The position numbers were made by a program, and so were the translations under genes. DNA of 64,000 nucleotides from Saccharomycopsis fibuligera x Saccharomycopsis cf. fibuligera (lineage: Eukaryota; Ascomycota; Saccharomycetes; Ascoideales; Saccharomycopsidaceae), in assembly GCA_001936135.1 (NCBI GenBank), contig CP012817.1:310001-374000 (forward strand), given 5' to 3'. The notes under the pieces are model-generated. The model ran no database searches. It had not been told where the DNA came from and saw only the letters and a program-made list of their open reading frames with translations. Positions 23,638 through 32,424 of this stretch are shown in pieces; the stretch's first letter is position 1, and each line of letters begins with the position of its first letter.

Positions 23638-24405
23638 TTAGTTATTCTCTAAAGTTTAAAAACAATCTGAGGAGAAAGCGCAAAAAGAGCTGCACAAGAA
23701 AAAAATTAGATGTTGAGAAGTTCGACTCAAGTAAAGAAATTTTTGAAGCTTTGCTTGTTTAAAAGATTTGGCTGCGTGTGATTTTGTGCTTTTTCCTTTT
23801 TGTATCATTTGCGCATTTTGTGCCTCATGTACTTCTGTGCTCTTGTACATTTTTACTGTTCTAGTGGAAGTTGGATAGATAGAAAATGTTTAAAAAACAA
23901 GAAAAAAATAAAAAATCACAAAGTTAAATAAATATCTTTTTTTTTTTTTTAATTTCTTTTTATTCTTTTTATTTTTTTTTTTCTTTTTTTGTCTTTTAAT
24001 TCTCAGCTTTCTTCTTCGGGATTGAACATGTTTTGAATTTTTTAAGTTGGTACATTTAGGTTTCAATTAAAAAGACCAGCGAGTATAAATTTATTCTTTG
24101 GTTAAAACTTGGTACCGTACGCCATATTAAACTGTTGAAATGTCTGGTATATATACCAAGCAAATCTAGAGTATTTTTATTAGCTTCTATGAACTTGGCA
24201 GAGGCTACCCTAAGTCAGAAATACGTACATAAATTATAAGTTAGGTTTCAAAATTAAAAGACAAGGTTACTGGGTCATTATAGCTATCAGCTGTGAATTG
24301 AACACGAATACTAAAATGAATACAAAGTTTTTTATTGTAATATGTAAAACGTAAATCATACATATAAGAATTAAAGTGAACAAAATGTTATTTGTGCAGC
24401 CATTT
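23638..24405. other. Convergent intergenic region
   Basis: 3' ends of PBP1 (plus) and the CENP-Q-like gene (minus) meet here. T-rich tracts at about 23938-23990 probably belong to PBP1 3' end formation. Nothing else recognised. Confidence 0.6.
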
Positions 24406-25821
24406 TCATTCCAAAACTGCTGATACTCGATCGACCATACTATCCAACTGCTTGACAATCTCCACATTCTTTTGAATTTTGCTCAAGTTGCCATTCAAGA
24501 CATGCAATATTGATGTCAAATCAGCATCCAATGATGGATCATAGTCGACGTCATTATCATCACCAACATCAGCAATATTACTAAAGGCTGTTGCTGAAGA
24601 CAATGATGGGGCTTCTTTTGCAAGATTAACTTTGTCAAAAGAGTCAGGAAGCGACTCATTAGCAAAGCCCCAAGCATTGTAATTAAGACTGTTATCATTA
24701 ATAATATCTACTGCAGTTGTAGCCCGGCTAATATCACTACTAGTACTGTTAATACTGCTACCACCACTTGTTTTCAACGGCTTAACTAATTTTTTCTCCA
24801 AGTTTTCAAAATTTCTAGCTTCTGCTTTAAAACTTCTTTCCAAGTTTGTCAAATATTCCAAATTACTATTGTATGTTTTTTCCTCACTGATTAAAGTTCT
24901 TTCCAATGATTCAACTTGTTGCAAATTTCGCGAATAAATTTTTTGTAAATATGAAGCACGACTAATGAGATAATCGAGACTGAAATTCAGTTTTTTGAAT
25001 CCAATAGGAACGAGAGTTTCGCTGAGTTCATCCCTTAATGTTGATATTAGATCAATTAAAGTCTTGCGACCTTGTTTTTTATTTTTAGCAGACTTGAAAA
25101 ATTCTAAACTGGGCTCAATGTAGGCTAAAAGTAATTTGACAATCTCGTCCACTGAATCTTGTGGAAGTTCTTCCCATTGCTTTTGAGCAGTTTTTGTGAG
25201 CACCCGTTTATTTATAGACTTCAATTTGAGGTCATTGAGTAATGATTTGCTAATAATTCCTGATTCCTTGGCTGTCTCATTAGCTTCTTCATTTTCATCT
25301 TCATCTTCATCTTCATCTTCATTTTCATTTTCCTTTTCATTTTTATCATCCACACCCTCACTAATTTCTTCGTTTGTATCACCAATAACTTGAAATTTAC
25401 GTGGTATTGATTTTTGGCTGATTAGTGTCTCGATATTTCTGGGACTCCTATGTTGGTTACCAGAGCTACCTGATGTTGTTTTTGCCTTTGACTTCGGCTT
25501 TGTATTTGTAGCAACGGAACTAATCAGCAGTTCTTCTGCGTTTCCCACATCTTCGACTCTCTCCTCCTCCGCCTCATCGATATCTTCTATGTCCCACTCT
25601 TCTACAGGTTCAATTTCTCCTTGTTGTCGCTGCTGTCTCTGTCGCGTGTTTTCGTTGTGTTCTACTGGCTCATTAATACTACTCTCGCTTGAGTCTGCAC
25701 TCTCTTCGATCTCTATATTCGCTGATCGATTCCTTAGATTTCTCAATCTTCTCGCATGAAAAGAAGCTCCGCCAGCAGCGCTCTTCCCAGCCTTTTGGGC
25801 TTTTACTTTTGTTCTGGCCAT
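24406..25821 (-). CDS. CENP-Q/OKP1-like inner kinetochore protein
   Basis: Probable subunit of the inner kinetochore COMA complex (CENP-Q; OKP1 in S. cerevisiae), linking CENP-A nucleosomes to the outer kinetochore. It has 471 aa. A basic N-terminus is followed by a disordered acidic region with a Glu/Asp/Asn microsatellite (about 25275-25350). A segment with the CENP-Q pattern starts near residue 213: KQWEELPQDSVDEIVKLL, then TLRDELSETLVPIG, then a long coiled coil over about 265-350 ending NLERSFKAEARNFENLEKKL. The order 'W..LP', 'L...LVP', heptad coil and 'L.R..KAEAR' matches what I know of fungal CENP-Q. A short helical C-terminus follows an acidic linker. The identification rests on remembered family pattern, since sequence identity in this family is low. 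It shares a divergent 322-bp promoter with AIM7. Confidence 0.7.
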   Translation of the reverse strand: MARTKVKAQKAGKSAAGGASFHARRLRNLRNRSANIEIEESADSSESSINEPVEHNENTRQRQQRQQGEIEPVEEWDIEDIDEAEEERVEDVGNAEELLISSVATNTKPKSKAKTTSGSSGNQHRSPRNIETLISQKSIPRKFQVIGDTNEEISEGVDDKNEKENENEDEDEDEDENEEANETAKESGIISKSLLNDLKLKSINKRVLTKTAQKQWEELPQDSVDEIVKLLLAYIEPSLEFFKSAKNKKQGRKTLIDLISTLRDELSETLVPIGFKKLNFSLDYLISRASYLQKIYSRNLQQVESLERTLISEEKTYNSNLEYLTNLERSFKAEARNFENLEKKLVKPLKTSGGSSINSTSSDISRATTAVDIINDNSLNYNAWGFANESLPDSFDKVNLAKEAPSLSSATAFSNIADVGDDNDVDYDPSLDADLTSILHVLNGNLSKIQKNVEIVKQLDSMVDRVSAVLE

Positions 25822-26143
25822 ATTTGTAAAACTTTGTGCTAAATTTTTAGCTAAAAGCTGCTATTTTCCAGATTCAATACTGATTGATCTATATATGTGC
25901 TTTTGTTTACTTCAATTGTTTTGTTTTTTTTTGGCACGCGGAATACGAAACTCGATTTTAAGCTGTAATGACCCATTAAAATGGAACTTGTCTTTTTTAT
26001 ATTATGTAATCAATAGTATGTATATGTGTGCGGGTAAAATTATGGCGCTTCAAGCTTACTCGTATGGAAAGATAAATAGCAAGTTTTCATTTCCCCACTA
26101 CAATAAACCGACTATTAAAATTGATATAATAAAACTAAAGAAA
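25822..26143. promoter_or_regulatory. Divergent promoter, CENP-Q-like gene / AIM7
   Basis: 322 bp between two divergent starts. It contains CACGCGG (about 25935), which carries the ACGCG core of an MBF site and could serve the kinetochore gene, but it is a single imperfect site. Confidence 0.4.
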
Positions 26144-26743
26144 ATGGTATGTGCAAATATATTTATGTATTCAATTTCAAAATTGCTGTTTATACTAATA
26201 CTAATGCAACTATTTTGTTCATTATAGGCCTCCTTGTATACGTTCTCCTCCGAAACTGCTGATAAGCTTAAGAAATTTAGCTTTTCTAGCGCTAGATCTT
26301 CTAGTATGCAGGCCGTCATTTGTATGTGTATTACTATTCTTTTTTTGGTCCATTCTCTCAATTAAGATTAACTATACTGTTGGCTCATTTTTTCTTGCTG
26401 TTACAGCATACTAACATAGCCAGACGAAATTGACAAAAAAACATACGAGATCAAACAAGATGATGAAGCTGGGGTAGTTGAGTCCCTTGAAGAGCTCGAA
26501 GATGAATTACCGGATAACTCGCCACGATACGTCGTTGTATCTTACCCTGTGACATTACCTGATGGAAGAAAATCCAATCCATATGTTATGCTTTACTACT
26601 TGCCTCCTAACTCAAGTCAAAATGAAAGAATGTTATATGCACAAGCTACTGAATTGTTCAAGTCGAAGGCTAACGTGTCCAGAATGATTGAAATCAAAGA
26701 ATCTGAAGATTTTGAAGAGATTCCAAAAATACTTTCTTCATAA
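26144..26743 (+). CDS. AIM7: Glia maturation factor homologue (AIM7/GMF), three exons
   Basis: Small ADF-homology protein that removes Arp2/3 branches from actin filaments. Exons: 26144-26146 (only the ATG), 26228-26321 and 26424-26743, giving 138 aa, the usual GMF length. Intron 1 (GTATGT to TATAG, 81 nt) follows the start codon directly. Intron 2 (GTATGT at 26322, branch TACTAAC at 26409-26415) must end at the CCAG at 26420-26423 to keep frame. The spliced protein begins MASLYTFSSETADKLKKF and crosses the second junction as SMQAVIYEIDKKTYEI, then LPDNSPRYVVVSYPV, all typical of yeast GMF. The earlier AG (ATAG, 26416-26419), 5 nt past the branch A, would shift the frame. Confidence in exon structure is high because each junction restores family sequence. 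Confidence 0.88.
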
Positions 26744-26894
26744 ACGTATTTTGATGACAAATTGTCCTTACACCTTTCACCCTACATAAACCTTGCCTTC
26801 TCGTTATGATTAAAATCTATTTGCCTTTTATACTTGCCTCTTTTTAAAAGCATTATTCGACATAAATTCATTTATTTTGATTTTAATACTCAAA

Positions 26895-28400
26895 TCAAGT
26901 AGACTTATTTTGCTCGACTGATGATATCGAAATGCTACATACATCGGATGTACCGTCAGCTTCTTTATCTTTTTCGTTTTCGTTCATGCTCACATTAGAT
27001 GATATTGACTCCGAACTTAATCTTACTGGCGATAGCTTCAATGCATCGTCACTATCAAAATTGGAATAATTTTCTAAGGCAACCAAGTTGTTGTTACTTG
27101 CATCAGCTGAAGTTTCAATTCTGGTCCCATGCTGAGCGTTTTGCACATCTGTTTGTTTCGATTCCTGAAAAGAACTATTTTTTGTCCTAAACAATGAAGT
27201 AAGCTGGCTTTTTGGAGCTGGCTTTGCATTTGAAACACTAGTATTGCTTTTGTCAAAGCTTTTGAGACTGTTGTTGTCAAGCTTTGCTGCTTCTAATTTT
27301 TCCGTGTTGTGAATTTCATTCAATGTCAACAATTTCTTGGTAAGCTTTTCTTTGATCTCATTGACTCTGGAGGCAAAATTTGATATGTTATTGTTTCGGT
27401 TTACAGGATCATACATTTGCATCTTGAGTTCATCCAAGTTATCAATCACTTGTTGACATAGTTTATCATTGTGGATAATCTGCTTTTGAAGATCATTATT
27501 CAAGTCAATTAAATACTGACTTTCCTGGCTTTGTGACGCAAATGCAGCATCCACCAAAGATGAAATAACATCAACCAATTTATACCATTCCTGAGCAGAG
27601 ACAACGTCTTTGTCAGTCACCAAAGATTTTAAATAATCTTTAGGAAAAGCAGCTGAGCTGGAAGTAGAGCTCCCCGAATCTTGGTAATAATTTGCCAACA
27701 CTGAATAAACTGCTGGTGAGATTAGTTCTAAGGGCTCTGCTAATCTTTCATACCTAGTTTTGAGAGGCATGTTGTTGTTGTCCTTCGTTGGATCAGTTGC
27801 CGCTGGCTTGCTCTTCAATATGGGGGGTTGGTAACTCGATTTTCTTTGTGGATTTGCATTTTCTTTATCACCATCGAGGGTCCAAAATCTGTCTTTATTT
27901 GGGCGATACAAAGCGTCGTAAGTGTGCTCCATTTTAATATTTTCCTTTTCAATCTCTGATGAGAAGACAGTTGCATACGGAGACTCATTGGATGTCCGCA
28001 TTTTCTTTGATTTTGATTTCTCACATCCTTTACCAAACAGGTTAACCAAATAAAAAGGTACAGCGTGCTTTGTTTCTGAAGCCTTTTTTGTGACATTCAA
28101 GTCTGAGCGAGACCGAGGTATTGTATTGCTTTCAAAGCTCGTTGAATTGCTTCCATTATTATCTCTTGTGCTTCTCAAAGACAATACCTTTGCACCTTTA
28201 TCAGCCGCCCTGGAGCTATAGTTTATTGATGATGTAGCTGCACAGTGTGCTTTGGAGGCAAGTAGTTTTCTCGTAGGGCCTTTAATACTATAATGCCGTG
28301 AGAAAGAAATGGTAGGTAAAGCATAACTTGGAGTTTTGGGTAATGCAGAGTTACCGTTGCTCGGCTTAGCAAAGCTATCTGCCCAGTACTCGTCAGGCAT
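26895..28400 (-). CDS. Orphan coiled-coil protein, function unknown
   Basis: A 501-aa protein I do not recognise. It begins MPDEYWADSF and is Ser/Lys-rich and probably disordered to about residue 215. A more ordered helical part covers about 215-290 (YERLAEPLELISPAVYSVLANYY, then DVVSAQEWYKLVDVISSLVDAAF). A coiled coil follows at about 290-370 (LIDLNNDLQKQIIHNDKLC, EIKEKLTKKLLTLNEIH), and then an acidic Ser-rich tail. Codon use and length show a real gene; it lies convergent to AIM7 and divergent from arginyl-tRNA synthetase. Such a layout (basic disordered N-terminus, short helical domain, coiled coil) is common in cytoskeletal and spindle-pole proteins, but that is only a resemblance in type. 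Confidence 0.8.
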   Translation of the reverse strand: MPDEYWADSFAKPSNGNSALPKTPSYALPTISFSRHYSIKGPTRKLLASKAHCAATSSINYSSRAADKGAKVLSLRSTRDNNGSNSTSFESNTIPRSRSDLNVTKKASETKHAVPFYLVNLFGKGCEKSKSKKMRTSNESPYATVFSSEIEKENIKMEHTYDALYRPNKDRFWTLDGDKENANPQRKSSYQPPILKSKPAATDPTKDNNNMPLKTRYERLAEPLELISPAVYSVLANYYQDSGSSTSSSAAFPKDYLKSLVTDKDVVSAQEWYKLVDVISSLVDAAFASQSQESQYLIDLNNDLQKQIIHNDKLCQQVIDNLDELKMQMYDPVNRNNNISNFASRVNEIKEKLTKKLLTLNEIHNTEKLEAAKLDNNSLKSFDKSNTSVSNAKPAPKSQLTSLFRTKNSSFQESKQTDVQNAQHGTRIETSADASNNNLVALENYSNFDSDDALKLSPVRLSSESISSNVSMNENEKDKEADGTSDVCSISISSVEQNKST

Positions 28401-28763
28401 TTTCGCTGAGAGAGTATCAAGCCGTCAATACTAATAGTAAAATTAATCTTGTGTGTTTTCCTGGTTCTCTTATCTCCAAATAGTGTGCAAACTGCCCTAA
28501 CAAGTGCATTGGAGAGTAAACTGTTTTTGTGTGTCAATGTTGAGAAATGCATACACCGTATGCGCTGCATGCAGTAGTTGGCATCATACTCACGTGCTTT
28601 CGAAAAAAAATTTTAAAAAATTCTCTATCTTTGCATCGTTTTTGACTCAATGAGAACAGTCATTCTATTTGGTATTTACATTAATTGAACTTAGTTCGTT
28701 CACCGCATTTTAAACAAATAAGAAAAGAAAAAATTCTAATTTTTTCTTTCATTTCCGAAGTGT
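28401..28763. promoter_or_regulatory. Divergent promoter with Gcn4 and E-box sites
   Basis: 363 bp between the orphan coiled-coil gene and arginyl-tRNA synthetase. It has a perfect Gcn4-type TGACTCA at 28643-28649, about 115 bp before the synthetase start, and TCACGTG at 28590-28596. Amino-acid starvation control of tRNA synthetases by Gcn4 is well known in yeasts, which makes the first site credible. Confidence 0.6.
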
Positions 28764-30773
28764 ATGATAGGCTTCAACAGTCGAATTGTTCAATTTACAA
28801 GGCTACCAAGAAGAAGTGTTGCATTATCCTTTTTGAAATTCAACAACAGAGTACCAATATATAAGAATACCACGAAGAGTACTTACTTTCACACATATTC
28901 TCCAGGACAAAACAATTCACAACAGCAACGAGAATTAGACAAGATGGCTTCCGCAGATGTTCAATCTTTGACTAAGCTTATAAAAGAATTAGGCTTCGAT
29001 GAACCAGAAAAAGTTTCAAACTCATATCCGGAATTCAATCCGATTGATACCATCAGAAATTTCATCACCGAAGAATTGTACAAGCTCTCCAATGTGGATA
29101 AGTCTATTATCTATCCTGCTTTGGATGCGCCAAATACTTTGGACAAAGGTGACTTGATTGTTCCAGTTCCAAGATTACGTATAAAAGGTGCAAAGCCAGT
29201 AGATTTGGCTCAAGAATGGGCTGAAAAATTTCCAAAGGGCTCCTACTTGGAAAATGTTCAGGCTCAAGGTCCATTCCTTCAATTCTTTATTTCAAAGAAA
29301 TATTTAACCAACGTTGTATTGAAGGACATTTTGACCAGAAAAGCTGATTACGGTAGTCTTCCGCTCGGAAAGGGTAAGAAAGTCATTGTTGAATTTTCTT
29401 CTCCAAATATTGCCAAACCATTCCATGCCGGTCATTTGCGTTCTACCATCATTGGTGGTTTCTTGTCCAATTTGTATGAAAAATTAGGTTGGAATGTCAT
29501 TAGAATGAACTACTTGGGTGACTGGGGTAAACAATTTGGTATTCTCGCTGTTGGTTATAAACGCTACGGTAGTGAAGAATCATTGAAAACTGACCCAATC
29601 AACCATCTATTCGAAGTGTATGTTAAGATTAACAAAGATATCACTGATGAAAAAGAAAAAAGTGAAGCTGAAACAAGTGAAACTGATAATGAAGCAAGAG
29701 AATACTTCAAAAAGATGGAAGATGGCGATGAAGAAGCATTGAGTTTGTGGAAAAAATTCAGAGGTTTGTCTATTGAAAGATACATTGACACTTACGCTAG
29801 ATTAAACATTACTTACGATTTTTATGCTGGTGAATCTTTAGTCAGTAAGGACTCTCTTGAAAAGGCTTTCTCAATCTTGAATGAAAAAAAATTGATTCAC
29901 GAAGACAAAGGTGCTAAATTGATTGACTTGAAACCATTTAACAAGAAATTGGGTAAGACTCTTGTGGAGAAATCGGATGGTACTAAATTGTACTTGAGTA
30001 GAGATATTGCCGGTGCCATGGACCGTTACGAAAAATACCACTTTGATAAGATGATTTATGTCATTGCTTCTCAGCAAGACTTGCATACTGCTCAATTTTT
30101 CGAAATTTTGAAACAGATGGGCTTTGAATGGGCTAAAAACTTAGAACATGTGAATTTTGGTTTGGTCCAAGGTATGTCTACTAGAAAGGGAACTGTGGTC
30201 TTTTTGGACACTATATTGGAGGAAACACAAAAGGAAATGTTGAAGGTTATGCAAAAAAATGAAGCTAAATATGCTCAAATTGAAGACCCAGAAAAGGTTG
30301 CTGACTTGGTTGGTATATCCGCTGTCATGATTCAAGATATGAGCGGTAAAAGGGTTAACAACTACCACTTTAGTTGGGACAGAATGCTTTCTTTTGAAGG
30401 CGATACTGGTCCATACTTGCAATATGCTCACTCTAGATTGTCTTCTGTTGCCAGAAACGCCAAGGTACCAAAGGATAATTTGGAAAAAGCTGACTTGACT
30501 TTGTTGCAAGAAGAACAAGCTTTTATTTTGACCAGATTGTTGGCTCAATATCCAGACGTATTGGTTCGTGCTTCCAAGAATAATGAGCCATCCACTATTG
30601 TTACTTACCTTTTCAAGCTCACACACGTTGTTTCATCATGTTACGATGTTTTGTGGGTTGCTGGTCAAGAAGAAAACTTGGCTATTGCTCGTTTGGCCCT
30701 TTATGTCGCTACTCGTATTGTTATCAACAATGGTATGAAATTATTGGGTCTTACTCCGGTTGAAAGAATGTAA
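28764..30773 (+). CDS. Arginyl-tRNA synthetase, probably dual cytosolic/mitochondrial
   Basis: Class I synthetase charging tRNA-Arg. It has 669 aa from the first ATG. The catalytic domain shows the class I HIGH signature as HAGH in the context FSSPNIAKPFHAGHLRSTIIGG, and the C-terminal half has the family's LYLSRDIAGAMDRYEKYHFD, VIASQQDLH and MSTRKGTVVFL segments; it ends in a helical anticodon-binding domain closing with GMKLLGLTPVERM. Residues 1-60 are rich in Arg, Ser and Thr and poor in acidic residues, like a mitochondrial presequence. A second in-frame ATG at 28944 (Met61, MASADVQSL) is where a cytosolic form would begin, giving 609 aa. Two protein forms from one gene are therefore likely. 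S. cerevisiae instead has two separate genes. Confidence 0.93.
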   Translation: MIGFNSRIVQFTRLPRRSVALSFLKFNNRVPIYKNTTKSTYFHTYSPGQNNSQQQRELDKMASADVQSLTKLIKELGFDEPEKVSNSYPEFNPIDTIRNFITEELYKLSNVDKSIIYPALDAPNTLDKGDLIVPVPRLRIKGAKPVDLAQEWAEKFPKGSYLENVQAQGPFLQFFISKKYLTNVVLKDILTRKADYGSLPLGKGKKVIVEFSSPNIAKPFHAGHLRSTIIGGFLSNLYEKLGWNVIRMNYLGDWGKQFGILAVGYKRYGSEESLKTDPINHLFEVYVKINKDITDEKEKSEAETSETDNEAREYFKKMEDGDEEALSLWKKFRGLSIERYIDTYARLNITYDFYAGESLVSKDSLEKAFSILNEKKLIHEDKGAKLIDLKPFNKKLGKTLVEKSDGTKLYLSRDIAGAMDRYEKYHFDKMIYVIASQQDLHTAQFFEILKQMGFEWAKNLEHVNFGLVQGMSTRKGTVVFLDTILEETQKEMLKVMQKNEAKYAQIEDPEKVADLVGISAVMIQDMSGKRVNNYHFSWDRMLSFEGDTGPYLQYAHSRLSSVARNAKVPKDNLEKADLTLLQEEQAFILTRLLAQYPDVLVRASKNNEPSTIVTYLFKLTHVVSSCYDVLWVAGQEENLAIARLALYVATRIVINNGMKLLGLTPVERM

Positions 30774-31203
30774 AATTGAGCAATTACATTTTCAGCTTTA
30801 TTATGATCTACTTTCTTTATGACTGCTAAAATTCTCCTTTCACTCTCTTTTTATAATCTAAATGTTCCATGCTTGCCATAATTTTTTCTGCTAATTTACA
30901 TAGTTACATTATGGTAGTTAAACAATATCATTTTCTCTGTATAAAAATAGTAATGTAGAATATCATGTTTCAATAAAACTCAGTATCAAAACGACAGCAC
31001 ATACAATACCGGATGTCATAGCGCAGATGAGATTGTCGAAAATTAATTTTCAAGTAGTTTCTAGGAAGTTATCTGAGAGAAGTCTTCGCACCATTTACTT
31101 CTTACTTTGTAAAATAATTTATAAATGAATTGTTCAATAAAACCATATATAGCACTTTTTAATCAAAATAAGATTATACCATTTGACTTTAATGAGACAA
31201 AAC
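30774..31203. other. Convergent intergenic region
   Basis: 3' ends of the arginyl-tRNA synthetase gene (plus) and RPS13 (minus). AT-rich; no further gene seen. Confidence 0.6.
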
Positions 31204-32095
31204 TTAGTTAACCAAAGCGGAAGCAGTAGCAGATTCGTATTTCCAGTTTGGTGGCAAGACAGCGACAGTTCTGTAGTAACGAGCCAATCTGTGGATTCTG
31301 GATTCAATCAAAATCAATCTAAATTTAGAGTCCTTGTCCTTTCTGTTGGTTTCCAAATGCTTTCTGACGGAAACGGCTTTCTTAATCAAGAAGTACAAGT
31401 CTTCTGGGATTTCTGGAGCCAAACCATTAGATCTCAAGATTCTCAAAATGGTGTTACCGGTGATAACAGAAGCTTGAGGAACACCATGAGCATCTCTCAA
31501 AAGAACACCAATTTGAGATGGAGTGTAACCTTTTCTGGCGTACTTGATGATTTGTTCGACGATGGCATCTGGACTAGATTTGAACCAAGATGGAGCATGT
31601 CTGGAGTATGGTTTAGCGGAAGAAGAGATACCTTTGCCCTATTGAGACTGTTAGTATATACAACCAAATTAATGAAAAAATCTAAAATACATAGAAAGCA
31701 TTGTTCTTAAAGAAAATACCTGAGCCAACGAGATAAACATTTTCCCATGAATGTCTCCCTACTTTAAGGGCAAAACAATAAACATAGGTAAAATATCATT
31801 AAGACATCACATAGGCTCGTATTTTCTCTCATATTATATTTTGATAAAATGTTGGTATCGCATAGCATTATGTTAATACTAAACCGTAAAACTAGCATCC
31901 ATCAATAAAATTGCAAACACTTCCATGTTCACTTTCTACTGACTTTAGCCAATCCATAACACTATAATAACGACCCTTTCGCAGTACATTTTATACTCGA
32001 TGACTTAAAGTTCAACTAATTCTCAATAACAATCATATTGATTCATCTGTTAATTTTCTCAGCTATTCACGTACTTTACTGTGTAAACGACCCAT
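31204..32095 (-). CDS. RPS13: Ribosomal protein S13 (uS15), spliced
   Basis: Small-subunit ribosomal protein uS15. Two exons on the minus strand: exon 1 at 32095-32075 (21 nt, MGRLHSK) and exon 2 at 31638-31204, giving 151 aa, exactly the family length. The intron (32074-31639, 436 nt) has a GTACGT donor, a TACTAAC branch site at 31656-31650 and an AATAG acceptor. The joined sequence [23 protein letters not shown] and the downstream segments [32 protein letters not shown] and [20 protein letters not shown] are almost invariant in yeasts. The ATG inside the intron at 31748 is not the start. The splice position near the start codon is shared with S. cerevisiae RPS13. Upstream motifs are listed separately. 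Confidence 0.93.
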
Positions 32096-32424
32096 TTTGA
32101 CTGATGATTATAACTTGATGATGATATTAGGAAATATACAAATCGTTGTTGAAACAGAACTTCTTTTTCAAAAATGTTCTTTTCTACTTTTTCAACAACT
32201 GAAAGAGAAAATTTTTTGCATAAATTTTTGGAAAATGAAAATGGAAGGTTTGTATCATGTGAATATCATATGATACAAAAGAGGGCTAAGGGCTGTACTA
32301 CAAAGTATGATGCGCTTAGATGCGTCTAAGAGTATACTCCGTCAATGCGGTAAGTTTTTGTGTCTGCAGGTTGGTTGACTTTGAACATGCAGGAAAAAAA
32401 TATAACACAAAAACATAAATATAT
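32096..32424. promoter_or_regulatory. RPS13 promoter with Tbf1-like element and inverted repeats
   Basis: Contains GAGGGCTAAGGGCT at 32281-32294, a GGGCT pair two bases apart that resembles Tbf1-type sites used at ribosomal protein genes in Candida. Directly beside it, TTTGTATCAT (32249-32258) and ATGATACAAA (32270-32279) form a perfect 10-bp inverted repeat with an 11-bp spacer. A second one, CTTAGA-TGCG-TCTAAG, lies at 32315-32330. An AAAATTTT motif at about 32214-32221 resembles an RRPE. All lie within 235 bp of the RPS13 start. Confidence 0.5.

Noticed and set aside
31183-31710. 175-aa plus-strand ORF over RPS13
   Set aside because: Overlaps the near-invariant RPS13 exon; a shadow of its codon bias.
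31746-31748. ATG inside the RPS13 intron as an alternative start
   Set aside because: It does not give the conserved S13 N-terminus; the spliced start at 32095 does.
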